From: Lachnospira sp.
Lineage (GTDB): Bacteria; Bacillota; Clostridia; Lachnospirales; Lachnospiraceae
Direction: 5' to 3'
Assembly (NCBI GenBank): GCA_015057605.1
Contig: SVDX01000007.1
Location: 1-64,000, forward strand
Length of the DNA stretch: 64,000 bases
Shown here: piece after piece, positions 37,126 to 47,046 of the stretch
How positions within the stretch are numbered: the first letter of the stretch is position 1
Layout of the letters: each line of letters begins with the position of its first letter
Notes under the pieces: generated by a model
Told to the model about the DNA's origin: nothing
Databases searched by the model: none
The model's input: only the letters and a program-made list of their open reading frames with translations
Position numbers and translations under genes: made by a program

Positions 37126-37950
37126 TCACTCAATCGGAACACTAAGTAAAAGGTACTGCATTTCCTGCCCATTTTCAATTGCACTGGTTATAATAATCGC
37201 AATTATGTCTCCTGCAATTTTGAAATTGTGTTCCTCCATATACCTTAAATGTTTTCCAAGTAACCTTTCTTTTATCATTTCATCTGACATTGTGTCAATG
37301 TCTTTTTGAGAAATTGGTAAGGTCACCATTCCCATTAAAGAAAGTCTTGAAGCGTATCTTTCTGTATACTCATTTTCTTCCATGCCATAAGGTTCAATAT
37401 GCATTTCTTTAATCGCCCAGCCCATATCCATAGAAAAATGTCCTTTATCAATGTTTTCCTTTCGGATAACATATACTCTTTGTACTTCTGGCGATTTATA
37501 AAGAAATTCCTGAGCCATCTTTAAACGCTTATTCTCAGTAAGAATCTTATTTTCCTTTTTGTATAATACCATCAGAAAGGCTACGTTTTTGCTTATATTT
37601 AATTCTTCATAGGTTTTAACCTTTTTCATAAGCAAAAGATCATCCTTAATACGATGTCGCACATTAGTCATATAGGCGATTTTTTCATCCATTTCTTTGA
37701 GCTTTTTATCATAACATTCCATCATCTGTTCAATGTCATAATTCATCATTTCTTCAAGCTCTTCATGGGTAAAGCCGTGTTTTCTCATAAGCTTTGCATT
37801 AATTATTCCAAACACGCCTTCATCATCGTAGTAACGATAACCACTGCTTTCATCTCTTACCGATTGAATATAGCCTTTTTCCTCATATCTACGAACCGTA
37901 TTAGTTGATATGTCTAAAATTTTTGCCAAATCACTTATCTTATACTTCAT
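37126..37950 (-). CDS. MerR-family transcriptional regulator with effector-binding-like domain
   Basis: The N-terminal winged helix (ISDLAKILDISTNTVRRYEEKG, YRYYDDE; about 1-70) is the MerR DNA-binding domain. A dimerising coiled coil follows at about 75-125. The remaining 150 residues resemble the variable effector domain of the drug- or metabolite-responsive branch; no metal-binding cysteine cluster is seen. The ATG follows GGAAGGAG. It lies 25 bp downstream of the hybrid kinase gene and faces away from it by order only, as both are on the minus strand. It may be cotranscribed with the signalling genes. Confidence 0.88.
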   Translation of the reverse strand: MKYKISDLAKILDISTNTVRRYEEKGYIQSVRDESSGYRYYDDEGVFGIINAKLMRKHGFTHEELEEMMNYDIEQMMECYDKKLKEMDEKIAYMTNVRHRIKDDLLLMKKVKTYEELNISKNVAFLMVLYKKENKILTENKRLKMAQEFLYKSPEVQRVYVIRKENIDKGHFSMDMGWAIKEMHIEPYGMEENEYTERYASRLSLMGMVTLPISQKDIDTMSDEMIKERLLGKHLRYMEEHNFKIAGDIIAIIITSAIENGQEMQYLLLSVPIE

Positions 37951-37975
37951 ATGCGACTCCTTCCTTTTGATTATT

Positions 37976-40297
37976 TTACAAATACTTTCTAAGTGTATCC
38001 TCTAAAGCCTCTGGTTTTACAGGTTTTGAAAGATACGCATCAAATCCGTCCTGCATATATTGCTCCTTTGCACCTGCTATCGCATTTGCAGTAAGAACTA
38101 CTATTGGAGTATTTACATTAGGATTATCCTTATCATTTCTTATCATGTGCAAAGTTTGAACTCCATCCGGTTCAGGCATCATATGGTCCATAAAAATTAT
38201 ATCATATTTTTTAGTCTTCGTCATTTCAAAGCTTTGCATTCCTCCGTCCGCCAAGTCAAGCTTTGCGTTTGTACGTTTTAACAAAGCTGCAATAACCTTA
38301 AGATTAATCTTTGTGTCATCAACCACCAAAATATTTGCATTTGGTATATCTAATACTTCATGCTCTGTCTTTTCAATAGTTTTTCTTTTTTGTGACAGAC
38401 TGCCAATCGGAGTATCATCTACAATTTGTTGTATAAGCGTTACGGAAAAACAACTACCCTTTCCATATTCACTTTCAACATCTATGCTGCCATTCATAAG
38501 ATTAACTAAAAGCTTGGTTATATTAAGGCCAAGGCCTGTTCCTTCAATATATCTGTTCTTTTCTAACTCAAGACGTTTAAAGCTGGCAAATATATTTTCC
38601 ATATCTTCTTTTTTGATGCCAATTCCCGTATCAGCTATCTTTAAAATCAGCTTAAAGTCATTATCTTCTCTTACACCTGTTGCTGTAAATGTAACCGAAC
38701 CTTCCTTAGTGTACTTTGCAGCATTTGATAAAAGATTATTCAAAATCTGTCTTATTCGAATCTCATCGCCCTTTAATACAGAAGGCATAGTTTCGTCTAT
38801 CTCAAGATTAAGTGCCAAATTCTTTTTATTTGTGCGCATTTCAATGCTTAGTATTACGTCTTTTAACATATTGGCAAGATTATAATCATTTTCAACAATC
38901 TGAAGCTTACCTGCCTCAATTTTTGAAAAATCAAGTATATCATTGATGATGCCAAGAAGCATTGTACTTGCACTTTTTATGTTATTTGCATATTCTTCAA
39001 TCTCATCATTTTCATTTTCGCGAAGAATCATTTCGTTCATACCCACTATTGTATTAATAGGTGTACGAATTTCATGTGACATATTTGCAAGAAATTTTGC
39101 TTTTGATTCACTCGTTGCAATAGCATATTGTTTTTCTTTTTCAATTTTTATTAAACCACGTATAGATTTAAGTGCAGACATAAACACAAGCACTACAAGG
39201 CCTATGCATAATGCAATTCCATTATATCTTGCAGAAACAACATATGCCATTCCAATTTCAATCACTCCGGCTATAGTAAGCACAGCAAAACCCACTGCAA
39301 CTTCTTGATATTCCTTTGCGTAGCCTTTTATAACATCTAATACCAAGGTAATAGCAATTTCCACAAAAAGTACGCCTAAGATAACATGTGAAGAACCCAT
39401 ACTTTCAAAGAAATCCTTAATTCCTAATACCTGTAACAAAACAACGCTTATAAAGTTAATTGCAGTAGCAATTCCTATACACATATAACCCGTCTGATAT
39501 CTCTTCTTTTGAACAGCATTCATATATGCCAAAAATGGGTATGGCAAAATAGCAATAAGTAAAAAGCCCATAAGCATCGCAATCGTACTATTTGGCAGGA
39601 AGAACTGACGTATCTTTGATTCTACCAAAAGCCATGCTGCTGCTATTATAATACCACAACCAAGATATCCAAGCTCTGAATTTTTCTTATAAAAAATATA
39701 TACTGCCAGATTAGCTAATACAACAGCCACACCAAATATCAATATTAACGCTACTATAATTGCAGATGGTGCATATAAATCACAAAAATACTGTACTATT
39801 TCTGAACGATTACCAATGTACATATCACTCACATAACCTGCATATGAGGAATCTGACTTAAATTCAATACGCATCGTTTGGTTTGAATCTTCTGTATTTA
39901 TTGGAATAAACACATATGTCATTGTACTTGTCTTTCCAAATGGTTGCGTATCAAGCGTTGAATACTCCTTACGTAGTTCATCTCCTACATACACCTTAAT
40001 TTCCTGCTGCATACTACGCATACAAATAGATGTATCATTATCTATATTGCCAAGAGTAGTTTCAATAACCACCCATTCTCCATGTTTAGCATCACATTGT
40101 CCTGGCAATTTAACTACTTTTTTTGAACCATCTGATAGTATCTGCGTCCATTGCGATTCATATAACTCGCAATCTGAATGTCTTAAGTCATTTTCCTTAG
40201 GTGCAAATATCTCACCTAAAATCAAAAACAGAAATGAACCAAGCATCAATACTGCTAATACTATATTTATAATTTTCATAGCTTTTGTCTTATTCAT
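37976..40297 (-). CDS. Hybrid sensor histidine kinase with 7TM receptor-like sensor and receiver
   Basis: An N-terminal helix and an extracellular beta domain (about 35-165) precede seven helices (about 175-380), a 7TMR-DISM-like layout. The HisKA box FLANMSHEIRTPIN has His408. ATPase boxes include NLLSNAAKYT, DTGIGI and GTGLGL. A receiver domain closes the protein with VVDDTKIN and IIFMDHMMP (phosphoacceptor Asp). I start at ATG 40297, after GGAGG inside the end of the EAL gene; the upstream ATG at 40309 overlaps that site. The two genes overlap by eight bases, so translation is probably coupled and signals shared. Confidence 0.9.
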   Translation of the reverse strand: MNKTKAMKIINIVLAVLMLGSFLFLILGEIFAPKENDLRHSDCELYESQWTQILSDGSKKVVKLPGQCDAKHGEWVVIETTLGNIDNDTSICMRSMQQEIKVYVGDELRKEYSTLDTQPFGKTSTMTYVFIPINTEDSNQTMRIEFKSDSSYAGYVSDMYIGNRSEIVQYFCDLYAPSAIIVALILIFGVAVVLANLAVYIFYKKNSELGYLGCGIIIAAAWLLVESKIRQFFLPNSTIAMLMGFLLIAILPYPFLAYMNAVQKKRYQTGYMCIGIATAINFISVVLLQVLGIKDFFESMGSSHVILGVLFVEIAITLVLDVIKGYAKEYQEVAVGFAVLTIAGVIEIGMAYVVSARYNGIALCIGLVVLVFMSALKSIRGLIKIEKEKQYAIATSESKAKFLANMSHEIRTPINTIVGMNEMILRENENDEIEEYANNIKSASTMLLGIINDILDFSKIEAGKLQIVENDYNLANMLKDVILSIEMRTNKKNLALNLEIDETMPSVLKGDEIRIRQILNNLLSNAAKYTKEGSVTFTATGVREDNDFKLILKIADTGIGIKKEDMENIFASFKRLELEKNRYIEGTGLGLNITKLLVNLMNGSIDVESEYGKGSCFSVTLIQQIVDDTPIGSLSQKRKTIEKTEHEVLDIPNANILVVDDTKINLKVIAALLKRTNAKLDLADGGMQSFEMTKTKKYDIIFMDHMMPEPDGVQTLHMIRNDKDNPNVNTPIVVLTANAIAGAKEQYMQDGFDAYLSKPVKPEALEDTLRKYL

Positions 40298-42296
40298 CGC
40301 TGCCTCCATACTTCTTCACAAAATCGCTTATTGGCATTGGCTTTGCATAGAAATAACCCTGTATCAAGTCACATTCCTGTTCAACAAGGAAATCCACCTG
40401 TTCTCTACTTTCAATACCTTCTGCAACGATTTTCATATTAAGCTTCTTTGCAAGGTCAATAACTTCCGAAACTATGAGCATACCTCTTTCTTGCTCACTC
40501 GCACCTCTAAAGAAATCCGCATCAATCTTTAACACATCAATCTTTAATTCCTTAAGCGAGTTAAGCGATGAATAGCCTGCTCCAAAATCATCCATAGATA
40601 CAATAAATCCTACATTCCTAAGCTTGTTTACTGTATTAAGAAGAACCTTTTTATCATCAAAAAATGCACTTTCTGTAAGTTCCAATTCAATTACGTTATG
40701 TGGTACATTGTATTTATCAACAATAGCACAAATATGCTCTGCCAAATCCTCTCTTGTAAAATGCGCTCTTGACACATTTACGGAAATTGGCACCACTTCT
40801 TTACCTTCACTAATCCATTGCGCCTGTTGAGCCGCAATTTCTTCAAGCATATAGTCATCTAACTTTAGTATAAAGCCATTTTGTTCGAATATCGGTATGA
40901 ATCTGTTAGGTGGAATAAAGCCTTCACTCGGATGAATCCAACGTACCAAAGCTTCTGCACCTGCAAGCTTTTCTCCTCTTGCACTAATCTTTGGTTGAAG
41001 ATATACTTTAAATTCCTTGTTTTGTAAGGCTTTATCCATATCGTCCTCAACCTTACGTTCCCACATTTTTCTCTTATTCATCTCAACATCAAAAAATGCT
41101 ATCTGATTATCAGCTTCTTCTGAGAGCATCTCACATGCAATTAAAGCATTGTTATATAGCTGCTCTATATCTTTTTCACCGACTTCCACCTGGTATACGC
41201 CTACACCAAAATACAATTTCATATTAGGCAAAACTGCATCCAGTTCTTTTTCGATTTCACTGATTCTGTTTAAAAGCTGCTGTTTATCTGTGTATTTAAG
41301 TAAAATTGCAAATTGTGCATTTTCGTGATGTGCCATAACTTCCTTCGTACCCAGTTTCTTTTTAAGCACATTATAGAAGCTTTCAATCAATTCTTCGCCT
41401 CTTCTTACACCAAGGCAGGTACAGAAGCTTCTATATTTTCGCATTTGCAAATGCAATACTGCATAATTAAATTTGCCTTTGCGGTTTTTCTTAAGCAATG
41501 ATGTTCCTTTTTTTACAAAATGTAACCAATTATTGCCACCCGTTACCACATCAGTATAAATCAGTCTTGTCATCTTTCTCATATTTACAAAAACACTAAT
41601 AACAGAAACAAGATAATATATTGCGAATATTAGCATCAATACAATTATGAGTCCACCAATCATTATTGGCATTATAATTTCGTAACCATACAAATTCACA
41701 TCATTAAATACCAACACCTGTATATCGCCCACTGGTACTAAAAACCATTGATTCAAATGCATAATAACATTTGCATCATTTTCCGAGAAAATATTGTTTT
41801 CACTTAAATTATTAATTTTTATTGAGTTTAAAATATTATCATCTATAACAAGCTCGTTATTATCAATTTTGAAAATCTGATTTTCACCTTCAACAATAAT
41901 CAGTTTTAGATGCAATACTTCTTCACCATATGTAACATCAAAATCAACTAAATTATCTAATGTTGGGTACTCACCACCGCTTATCCATATTGGATTGCCT
42001 TCTTTATCTACAAGTGCAACTGCACCTATCTCATCTGAAATTTTAATATAAGCCTCTACATTTTCATTAATATCCTTAGCATTGCTATCATTGTAATCCT
42101 CATACAGACTTGCAATCTTTTCTGTACGAGCAAGGCTTTGATTAACTTTTCGTTGCATTATATCAACAATAGATGCGCCCATAATAATTATTGAGAGCAA
42201 GCACATTATTGATAACAGCACAAATAAACCTATTACCGAAGGCCATATTCTTTTTCTCTTAAGTTTTTTAATTCTTTTATCTTTAGCATTATGCAT
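40290..42296 (-). CDS. Membrane c-di-GMP phosphodiesterase (degenerate GGDEF-EAL)
   Basis: Degrades cyclic di-GMP. Two helices (about 20-42 and 212-240) flank an extracellular sensing region. The GGDEF position reads HHENAQF, so the cyclase-like domain (about 250-400) is inactive and probably regulatory. The EAL domain (about 415-660) keeps AEALVRW, ESAFFDD and DDFGAGYSSL, indicating an active phosphodiesterase. Length 668. GGAGAG precedes the ATG. The stop overlaps the start of the hybrid kinase gene. c-di-GMP turnover could link the kinase signal to motility or adhesion, which is inference. Confidence 0.92.
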   Translation of the reverse strand: MHNAKDKRIKKLKRKRIWPSVIGLFVLLSIMCLLSIIIMGASIVDIMQRKVNQSLARTEKIASLYEDYNDSNAKDINENVEAYIKISDEIGAVALVDKEGNPIWISGGEYPTLDNLVDFDVTYGEEVLHLKLIIVEGENQIFKIDNNELVIDDNILNSIKINNLSENNIFSENDANVIMHLNQWFLVPVGDIQVLVFNDVNLYGYEIIMPIMIGGLIIVLMLIFAIYYLVSVISVFVNMRKMTRLIYTDVVTGGNNWLHFVKKGTSLLKKNRKGKFNYAVLHLQMRKYRSFCTCLGVRRGEELIESFYNVLKKKLGTKEVMAHHENAQFAILLKYTDKQQLLNRISEIEKELDAVLPNMKLYFGVGVYQVEVGEKDIEQLYNNALIACEMLSEEADNQIAFFDVEMNKRKMWERKVEDDMDKALQNKEFKVYLQPKISARGEKLAGAEALVRWIHPSEGFIPPNRFIPIFEQNGFILKLDDYMLEEIAAQQAQWISEGKEVVPISVNVSRAHFTREDLAEHICAIVDKYNVPHNVIELELTESAFFDDKKVLLNTVNKLRNVGFIVSMDDFGAGYSSLNSLKELKIDVLKIDADFFRGASEQERGMLIVSEVIDLAKKLNMKIVAEGIESREQVDFLVEQECDLIQGYFYAKPMPISDFVKKYGGSDE

Positions 42297-42356
42297 ATGC
42301 CTCTCTCCTAAGAGTAATTATTATATCTATTATAACATATTATTTCATAAAGCAAA

Positions 42357-42390
42357 AGAGTGTTATATTTCAAACAATATAACACTCTTT
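42357..42390 (-). terminator. Terminator of the second chemoreceptor gene
   Basis: AAGAGTGTTATATT pairs with AATATAACACTCTTT-type arms (stem of at least 13 bp). It begins nine bases past the chemoreceptor stop, upstream of the EAL gene. Confidence 0.88.
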
Positions 42391-42398
42391 CTTTTATG

Positions 42399-44117
42399 TT
42401 ATTCAATCGTAAAAAAGCTCATACTGCTTTCTAACTCCTTTGATAACTCCATCAAATCCTTTGCACGCTGTGCTAATATCGCCAAACCTGCATTGAGTTC
42501 TTCCATTGATGCATTTGTCTCTTGCGCACTTGCAACATTTTCCTCTGAGATTGCTGATAAATTCTCTATTACAGCCATAATCTCTGATCTGGCATTATCG
42601 CATGCTCCAGCCTGGTATTCAATAGCTTCTGCTTCTTTTCTTGTAGAAGCAACACCCTCTGTCACCATATTAAACTTTGCCTTTGTTTCATCAAGCTTTT
42701 CTTTTTGCTCTTTTACAATGCCATCCACTTCATCCATTACTCTAACAGTTTCTTCCGAATCCTTTAACAAATTATCAATTATTTCAGAAATCTGATTAGC
42801 TGATGTATTAGATTCTTCTGCTAATTTTTGAATTTCGGATGCAACTACCGCAAAGCCTCTGCCATGTTCACCGGCTCTTGCCGCTTCTATACTCGCATTT
42901 AATGATAGGAGATTAGTTTCTGTTGCAATCGCTGTAATCATTTCAATTGCCTTTCTAATCGCCTGTACTGATTCATTTGTAGTATGTACCTGTTTACCAA
43001 TCTTGTCTATAGCATCTGTTGTCTTGTCATTAGAAGCACTTAGTTCTCCTATAATTATAGCTGATTCATCGCTAGCCTCCTGCATTTCCTTAGAAGCCTT
43101 TCCTAAATTATCGACACTTGAAACAATATCAGTAATCATATCGCCAATTCTAACAACATTTGCTGAGGCTGTTTCTGTCTCCTCCGCCTGATTCATAGCG
43201 CCTCTACTTACTTCTTCAACTGCATTGCTTATTTCATCAGTTGTAGCACTTGATTGATTTGACATCTCGCCTAATTCAATACCTGACTGATAAAGTGTAT
43301 TTGAAGATTTCTTAACCTCTTTAATAATCTGTGTAAGCTTAGTAACAAGTGTTTCTAATTCATTGCTCATGTCGCCAATTTCATCATTACGCTTCTTAGC
43401 CTTTTCGTTTACTGTAACCTTTAAATCGCCCTTGCCAATCTGACCAATAACATTCTTTGCATCAACAATAGCTTTGCTTAAGCCCAATGCAAAAATAACA
43501 CCTATTACAAGTACTATTACAAGCATAGCAACCGAAATACCAACTATCGCTAAAACCTTAGAAAGTATGTATTCATCAACATCTGCACTTGGTGTTCCTG
43601 CAAATACCATACCAATAACCTTGCCGTCTTGCTTAATTGGCACATAGTATGCATAGTATTTTTCATCATTAATAACAACATCTACATCTGAATATTCTTC
43701 TCCATCCTCTAAAACAGTCTCTATTGCTTGCTTTCCAGCTTTAGTACCGACCAATCTGTCACCTGTTTTATGATCTTTTAAAGATGTCGTAATACGTGTA
43801 TCACCATAAAAAATGGTATATTCATATTCTGCATCATCCTTTAATCTGTCAACTATCTCGTAGTGTCCATTTATTTCTAAATTACCCTTTTTAACAACAC
43901 CCGAAGCATCCATTGTCCAGTTACCATTATCTACCTCGTCATATATATGCTGCAACGACACCGCTGCCCCTCTTAATCCGTGTAACGCCTCTTCTTGCAT
44001 ACCTGCTCTTATGTTAGTTGCGGCAAAATATGTTAAAATTATGCCCAACGCAATAACAGGAAGTAAGATCATTAATAGTAGCTTTACTCTAATTGAAATT
44101 GTTAAATTTTTCTTCAT
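42399..44117 (-). CDS. Methyl-accepting chemotaxis protein with Cache-type sensor
   Basis: Residues about 10-32 and 188-212 are membrane helices around an extracellular single-Cache-like domain ([33 protein letters not shown]). HAMP and a cytoplasmic signalling coil follow, with tip [20 protein letters not shown], the CheA/CheW contact site. The sensor type (LxTxxxxDGxRxxGT-like, with GDRLVGTKA) is common in clostridial receptors for small molecules. The ATG follows AAGGAG. Its tip is almost the same as the receptor at 12697, but the sensor domain differs. Ligand unknown. Confidence 0.9.
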   Translation of the reverse strand: MKKNLTISIRVKLLLMILLPVIALGIILTYFAATNIRAGMQEEALHGLRGAAVSLQHIYDEVDNGNWTMDASGVVKKGNLEINGHYEIVDRLKDDAEYEYTIFYGDTRITTSLKDHKTGDRLVGTKAGKQAIETVLEDGEEYSDVDVVINDEKYYAYYVPIKQDGKVIGMVFAGTPSADVDEYILSKVLAIVGISVAMLVIVLVIGVIFALGLSKAIVDAKNVIGQIGKGDLKVTVNEKAKKRNDEIGDMSNELETLVTKLTQIIKEVKKSSNTLYQSGIELGEMSNQSSATTDEISNAVEEVSRGAMNQAEETETASANVVRIGDMITDIVSSVDNLGKASKEMQEASDESAIIIGELSASNDKTTDAIDKIGKQVHTTNESVQAIRKAIEMITAIATETNLLSLNASIEAARAGEHGRGFAVVASEIQKLAEESNTSANQISEIIDNLLKDSEETVRVMDEVDGIVKEQKEKLDETKAKFNMVTEGVASTRKEAEAIEYQAGACDNARSEIMAVIENLSAISEENVASAQETNASMEELNAGLAILAQRAKDLMELSKELESSMSFFTIE

Positions 44118-44207
44118 ATCACGTCACTCCTTCATATCAATTAGTATGTTAATATTATATCATAGTTCACACTTTTTTCAAGGGTTTATGTCGTTTTATA
44201 TTAGTTA

Positions 44208-45239
44208 TTATCCGTTATCAATCGCTTTCCCAGCAAGGATTTCTTTATAATCTTCTAAATTCTTTCTAAGCAATGTAGGTGTGTCCAGTTCATATGGACA
44301 TTTGTTCTTACACTGCCCACAATTTAAGCATTTTTCAATAAGCTTCATCTTCTCTTGCATTTGTGGTGTAAGCTGAAGATTCGATGGTGAACGACGAATT
44401 AGTAAGCTCATTCTGGCACAGTTATTAATCTCTATTCCAACAGGGCATGGCATACAATAACCACAACCTCTGCAAAATTCGCCTAAAAGTTCTTTTCTGT
44501 CCTTCTCAATAACAGCTTTAATCTCATCAGTCATAGCCGGTGGATTATCTATGTATGATAAAAACTCGTCAAGCTCTGATTCACGCTGCACACCCCAGAT
44601 TGGAAGAACATGGTCAAATTGTGCAAGGTACGCATATGCCGCCGCCGAATTAGTTATTAGACCACCTGACAACGCCTTCATAGCAATAAAGCCCATTCCT
44701 GCTTCCTTACATTTATTAACAAGTTCAATGTCCTGCTTTGTCGCAAGATAACAAAACGGAAACTGCAAGGTCTCATAAAGCCCACTATCTACGGCCTCAT
44801 TTGCCACATTAAGGCGATGATTAGTAATCCCTATGTGTCTAATCAAGCCTTTTTCTTTCGCCTCTATCATAGCCTCATAAAGTCCGGTGCCATCACCTGG
44901 TTTTGGACAAAACGGTGGATTATGAAACTGATAAATATCAATGTAATCCGTCTGCAAATTAGTAAGCGATGTATTCAAGTCCTTCCAAAAATCCTCTACA
45001 TTTTGCGCGCCTGTCTTAGTTGCTATATACACCTTTTTACGCATTCCTGCAAATGCTTCGCCTACTTTTTCTTCACTGTCAGTATAAAACCTTGCCGTAT
45101 CAAAAAATGTAACACCATGCTCATAAGCTTTTTTAAGCAGCCCTACTGCTGCCTCTTTTGAAATTCTCTGAATAGGCAAAGCTCCAAAAGAATTCTTTTC
45201 AACTGTTATTCCTGTAGTTCCTAATGTAACTTTAACCAT
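44208..45239 (-). CDS. Aldo/keto reductase with C-terminal 4Fe-4S ferredoxin domain
   Basis: A TIM-barrel oxidoreductase (about 1-270) with NSFGALPIQR at the start. The catalytic Asp/Tyr/Lys positions are in FFDTARFYTDSE and KVYIATKTG, and DYIDIYQFHN follows. The C-terminal extension carries CRGCGYCMPCPVGI and CLNCGQCKNKCPYEL, which should bind two 4Fe-4S clusters. Electrons may therefore come from ferredoxin as well as NAD(P)H. The ATG follows AAAGGAGG. It starts 12 bp after the DUF2130 gene and is probably cotranscribed with it. Substrate unknown. Confidence 0.9.
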   Translation of the reverse strand: MVKVTLGTTGITVEKNSFGALPIQRISKEAAVGLLKKAYEHGVTFFDTARFYTDSEEKVGEAFAGMRKKVYIATKTGAQNVEDFWKDLNTSLTNLQTDYIDIYQFHNPPFCPKPGDGTGLYEAMIEAKEKGLIRHIGITNHRLNVANEAVDSGLYETLQFPFCYLATKQDIELVNKCKEAGMGFIAMKALSGGLITNSAAAYAYLAQFDHVLPIWGVQRESELDEFLSYIDNPPAMTDEIKAVIEKDRKELLGEFCRGCGYCMPCPVGIEINNCARMSLLIRRSPSNLQLTPQMQEKMKLIEKCLNCGQCKNKCPYELDTPTLLRKNLEDYKEILAGKAIDNG

Positions 45240-45250
45240 ATTGTCCTCCT

Positions 45251-46414
45251 TTAAGGATTATTTTTCAACTCGTCAAACATAGCCTTTACGCTTGGAGCAT
45301 TCTTTGTCAGCTTCTTTATAGTTAACTCTTCCGCTTTATTATTAGCCAATCTAAGATTATTTTCCGAAGACAATAATGCTGTTTTTATTTTAGTCAAATG
45401 ATCTATCGATTTATCAATTTCTTCGATTGCCATATTAAATTTTTCACTTGCCAATCTGTAATTACGTGCAAAACCTTCTTTAAACGCATTCATATTATCT
45501 TCAAAATTCATAATATCCACTTGCTGATTCTTCACAATCTGAAGCTCTCTTTGATATTGCAATGAATTAAGTGCTGCATTTCTTAACAAGGTAATCATAG
45601 GGATAAAGAACTGTGGTCTTATTACATACATTTTTTCATACTTATACGAAACATCAACAATGCCGCTGTTATAATATTCATTATCGCCTTCCAAAAGCGA
45701 AACTAAAATCGCATATTCGCAGCCCTTCTCACGTCTATCTTTATCTAATTCTTTAAAAAAGTCTTCGTTTTTATGTTTTGTCGCTGTGGTATCCATCTCA
45801 TTTTTCATTTCAAACATAATCGAGATAAATTCATTGCCATCCTCTGAAGATTCTCTAAAAATGAAATCTCCCTTACTACCACTCTTAGCATCATTATCTT
45901 TCTCAAAATATGCATTAGGGAAAGCAGTCATACGTATCATATTAAATTGATTTAAACAATGTTGCTCTAAGCTTTCTCCAATCATTTTTGTAGATAAACG
46001 CGATTTAAAATCTTTGTAATATTCTATCTGCTCATCCTTTGCCTTTAGCTGACTCATTAACTCTGTGATTTTTTGCGACTTGTCTATTATATCCTGATTC
46101 TTCTTTTCAATTGCTTCACTAACCGCCAATTTCTTTACATTTTCACTATTAGAAATTTGTAATTTTAGCCTTTCAATTGCAGTCTCCTTCTCCTTTAATT
46201 CGCCATTCAACTTATTAAGCTCTTCCATATACTTTTTATCCTGCTGCATGCAGGCAATTTTTATCTCATTTTCACGACGTTCTTCCATATCTTTTTTGCG
46301 ATTTTCAAGTTCTTGTTCAAACTCCTTATTACGCACTTGCTTTACAATTTGAGCATAATCGCTTTCATTAACCTGAAAAACCTCACCACAATTTGGACAT
46401 TTTATTTCTTGCAT
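45251..46414 (-). CDS. DUF2130 family protein (zinc-ribbon, coiled coil, nuclease-like domain)
   Basis: An N-terminal CPNCG with only one Cys pair visible suggests half of a zinc ribbon. A long coiled coil follows (about 25-135, rich in Glu and Lys). The conserved C-terminal half includes GESLEQHCLNQFN, DKDRREKGCEYAILVSLLE and VDVSYKYEKMYVIRPQ. These are DUF2130 signatures, related by some analyses to restriction-endonuclease-like folds such as RmuC. Biological function is not established. Length 387, with GGAGGT before the ATG. It precedes the aldo/keto reductase gene. Confidence 0.82.
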   Translation of the reverse strand: MQEIKCPNCGEVFQVNESDYAQIVKQVRNKEFEQELENRKKDMEERRENEIKIACMQQDKKYMEELNKLNGELKEKETAIERLKLQISNSENVKKLAVSEAIEKKNQDIIDKSQKITELMSQLKAKDEQIEYYKDFKSRLSTKMIGESLEQHCLNQFNMIRMTAFPNAYFEKDNDAKSGSKGDFIFRESSEDGNEFISIMFEMKNEMDTTATKHKNEDFFKELDKDRREKGCEYAILVSLLEGDNEYYNSGIVDVSYKYEKMYVIRPQFFIPMITLLRNAALNSLQYQRELQIVKNQQVDIMNFEDNMNAFKEGFARNYRLASEKFNMAIEEIDKSIDHLTKIKTALLSSENNLRLANNKAEELTIKKLTKNAPSVKAMFDELKNNP

Positions 46415-46475
46415 AGGTATACCTCCATTGGTTTTATCTTTTTCTATTATAGCATATATTTTATTTATTTCTTGT

Positions 46476-47006
46476 TCACACCCTAACTCTATTATTTTTA
46501 TAAACCGTTTTTAGTCCATTGTTTTCAGTAAACACATAACAATAACCACGATAGATCAAAATCACGCTATCTCCGTATTCTTGCTCTTTTTCTTCAATAA
46601 TACCTCTTTCTGATTTCATTAGTTGCTGTTTGCTTTTACCGAATTGATACGCTTCAAAAGCCAATGCTTTCATTTTATCGAATTCATCAATTCCCATTCT
46701 TTCCTGAATTCGATATCTTGCGTGATTGGTTAAGTAAATCGGATTTTTCCGGATATCCAAAAATCCTTCTTCACTATATAAACCTGTTTTATAACATTTC
46801 ACATTATAAAAACGATTATATTTACCCTGTCTGTTTCTACCGGACTCATTGTAACCTTGCCTATTATAACCTTCACTATCATATTCCAAAACAACTTGTT
46901 GCTTCGGCTTTTTAGAAGAAGGTTCGTCATCTTTCCTTAAGCATAAGATGAAATAAAATAATAATATAGCAACAATTATAAACGAAATTACAAATAAAAA
47001 CTCCAC
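46476..47006 (-). CDS. Uncharacterised membrane-anchored protein
   Basis: One N-terminal helix (about 2-24) is followed by a charged cytoplasmic or extracellular region. It contains tandem NRQGYNESGRNRQGK-type Asn/Gly/Arg repeats (about 45-62) and a C-terminal globular part with IYLTNHARYRIQERM and DSVILIYRGYCYVF. The HARxRxxER pattern recalls a domain seen in small RNase/toxin-like proteins, but I cannot assign it. I start at GTG 47006, with AGAGGTG upstream; GTG 47015 overlaps that site. Length 176. It lies next to the NERD-domain gene. Confidence 0.65.
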   Translation of the reverse strand: MEFLFVISFIIVAILLFYFILCLRKDDEPSSKKPKQQVVLEYDSEGYNRQGYNESGRNRQGKYNRFYNVKCYKTGLYSEEGFLDIRKNPIYLTNHARYRIQERMGIDEFDKMKALAFEAYQFGKSKQQLMKSERGIIEEKEQEYGDSVILIYRGYCYVFTENNGLKTVYKNNRVRV

Positions 47007-47046
47007 TGCAGTCACCTCTTAAATATAACATTTTCAATAGCTATAA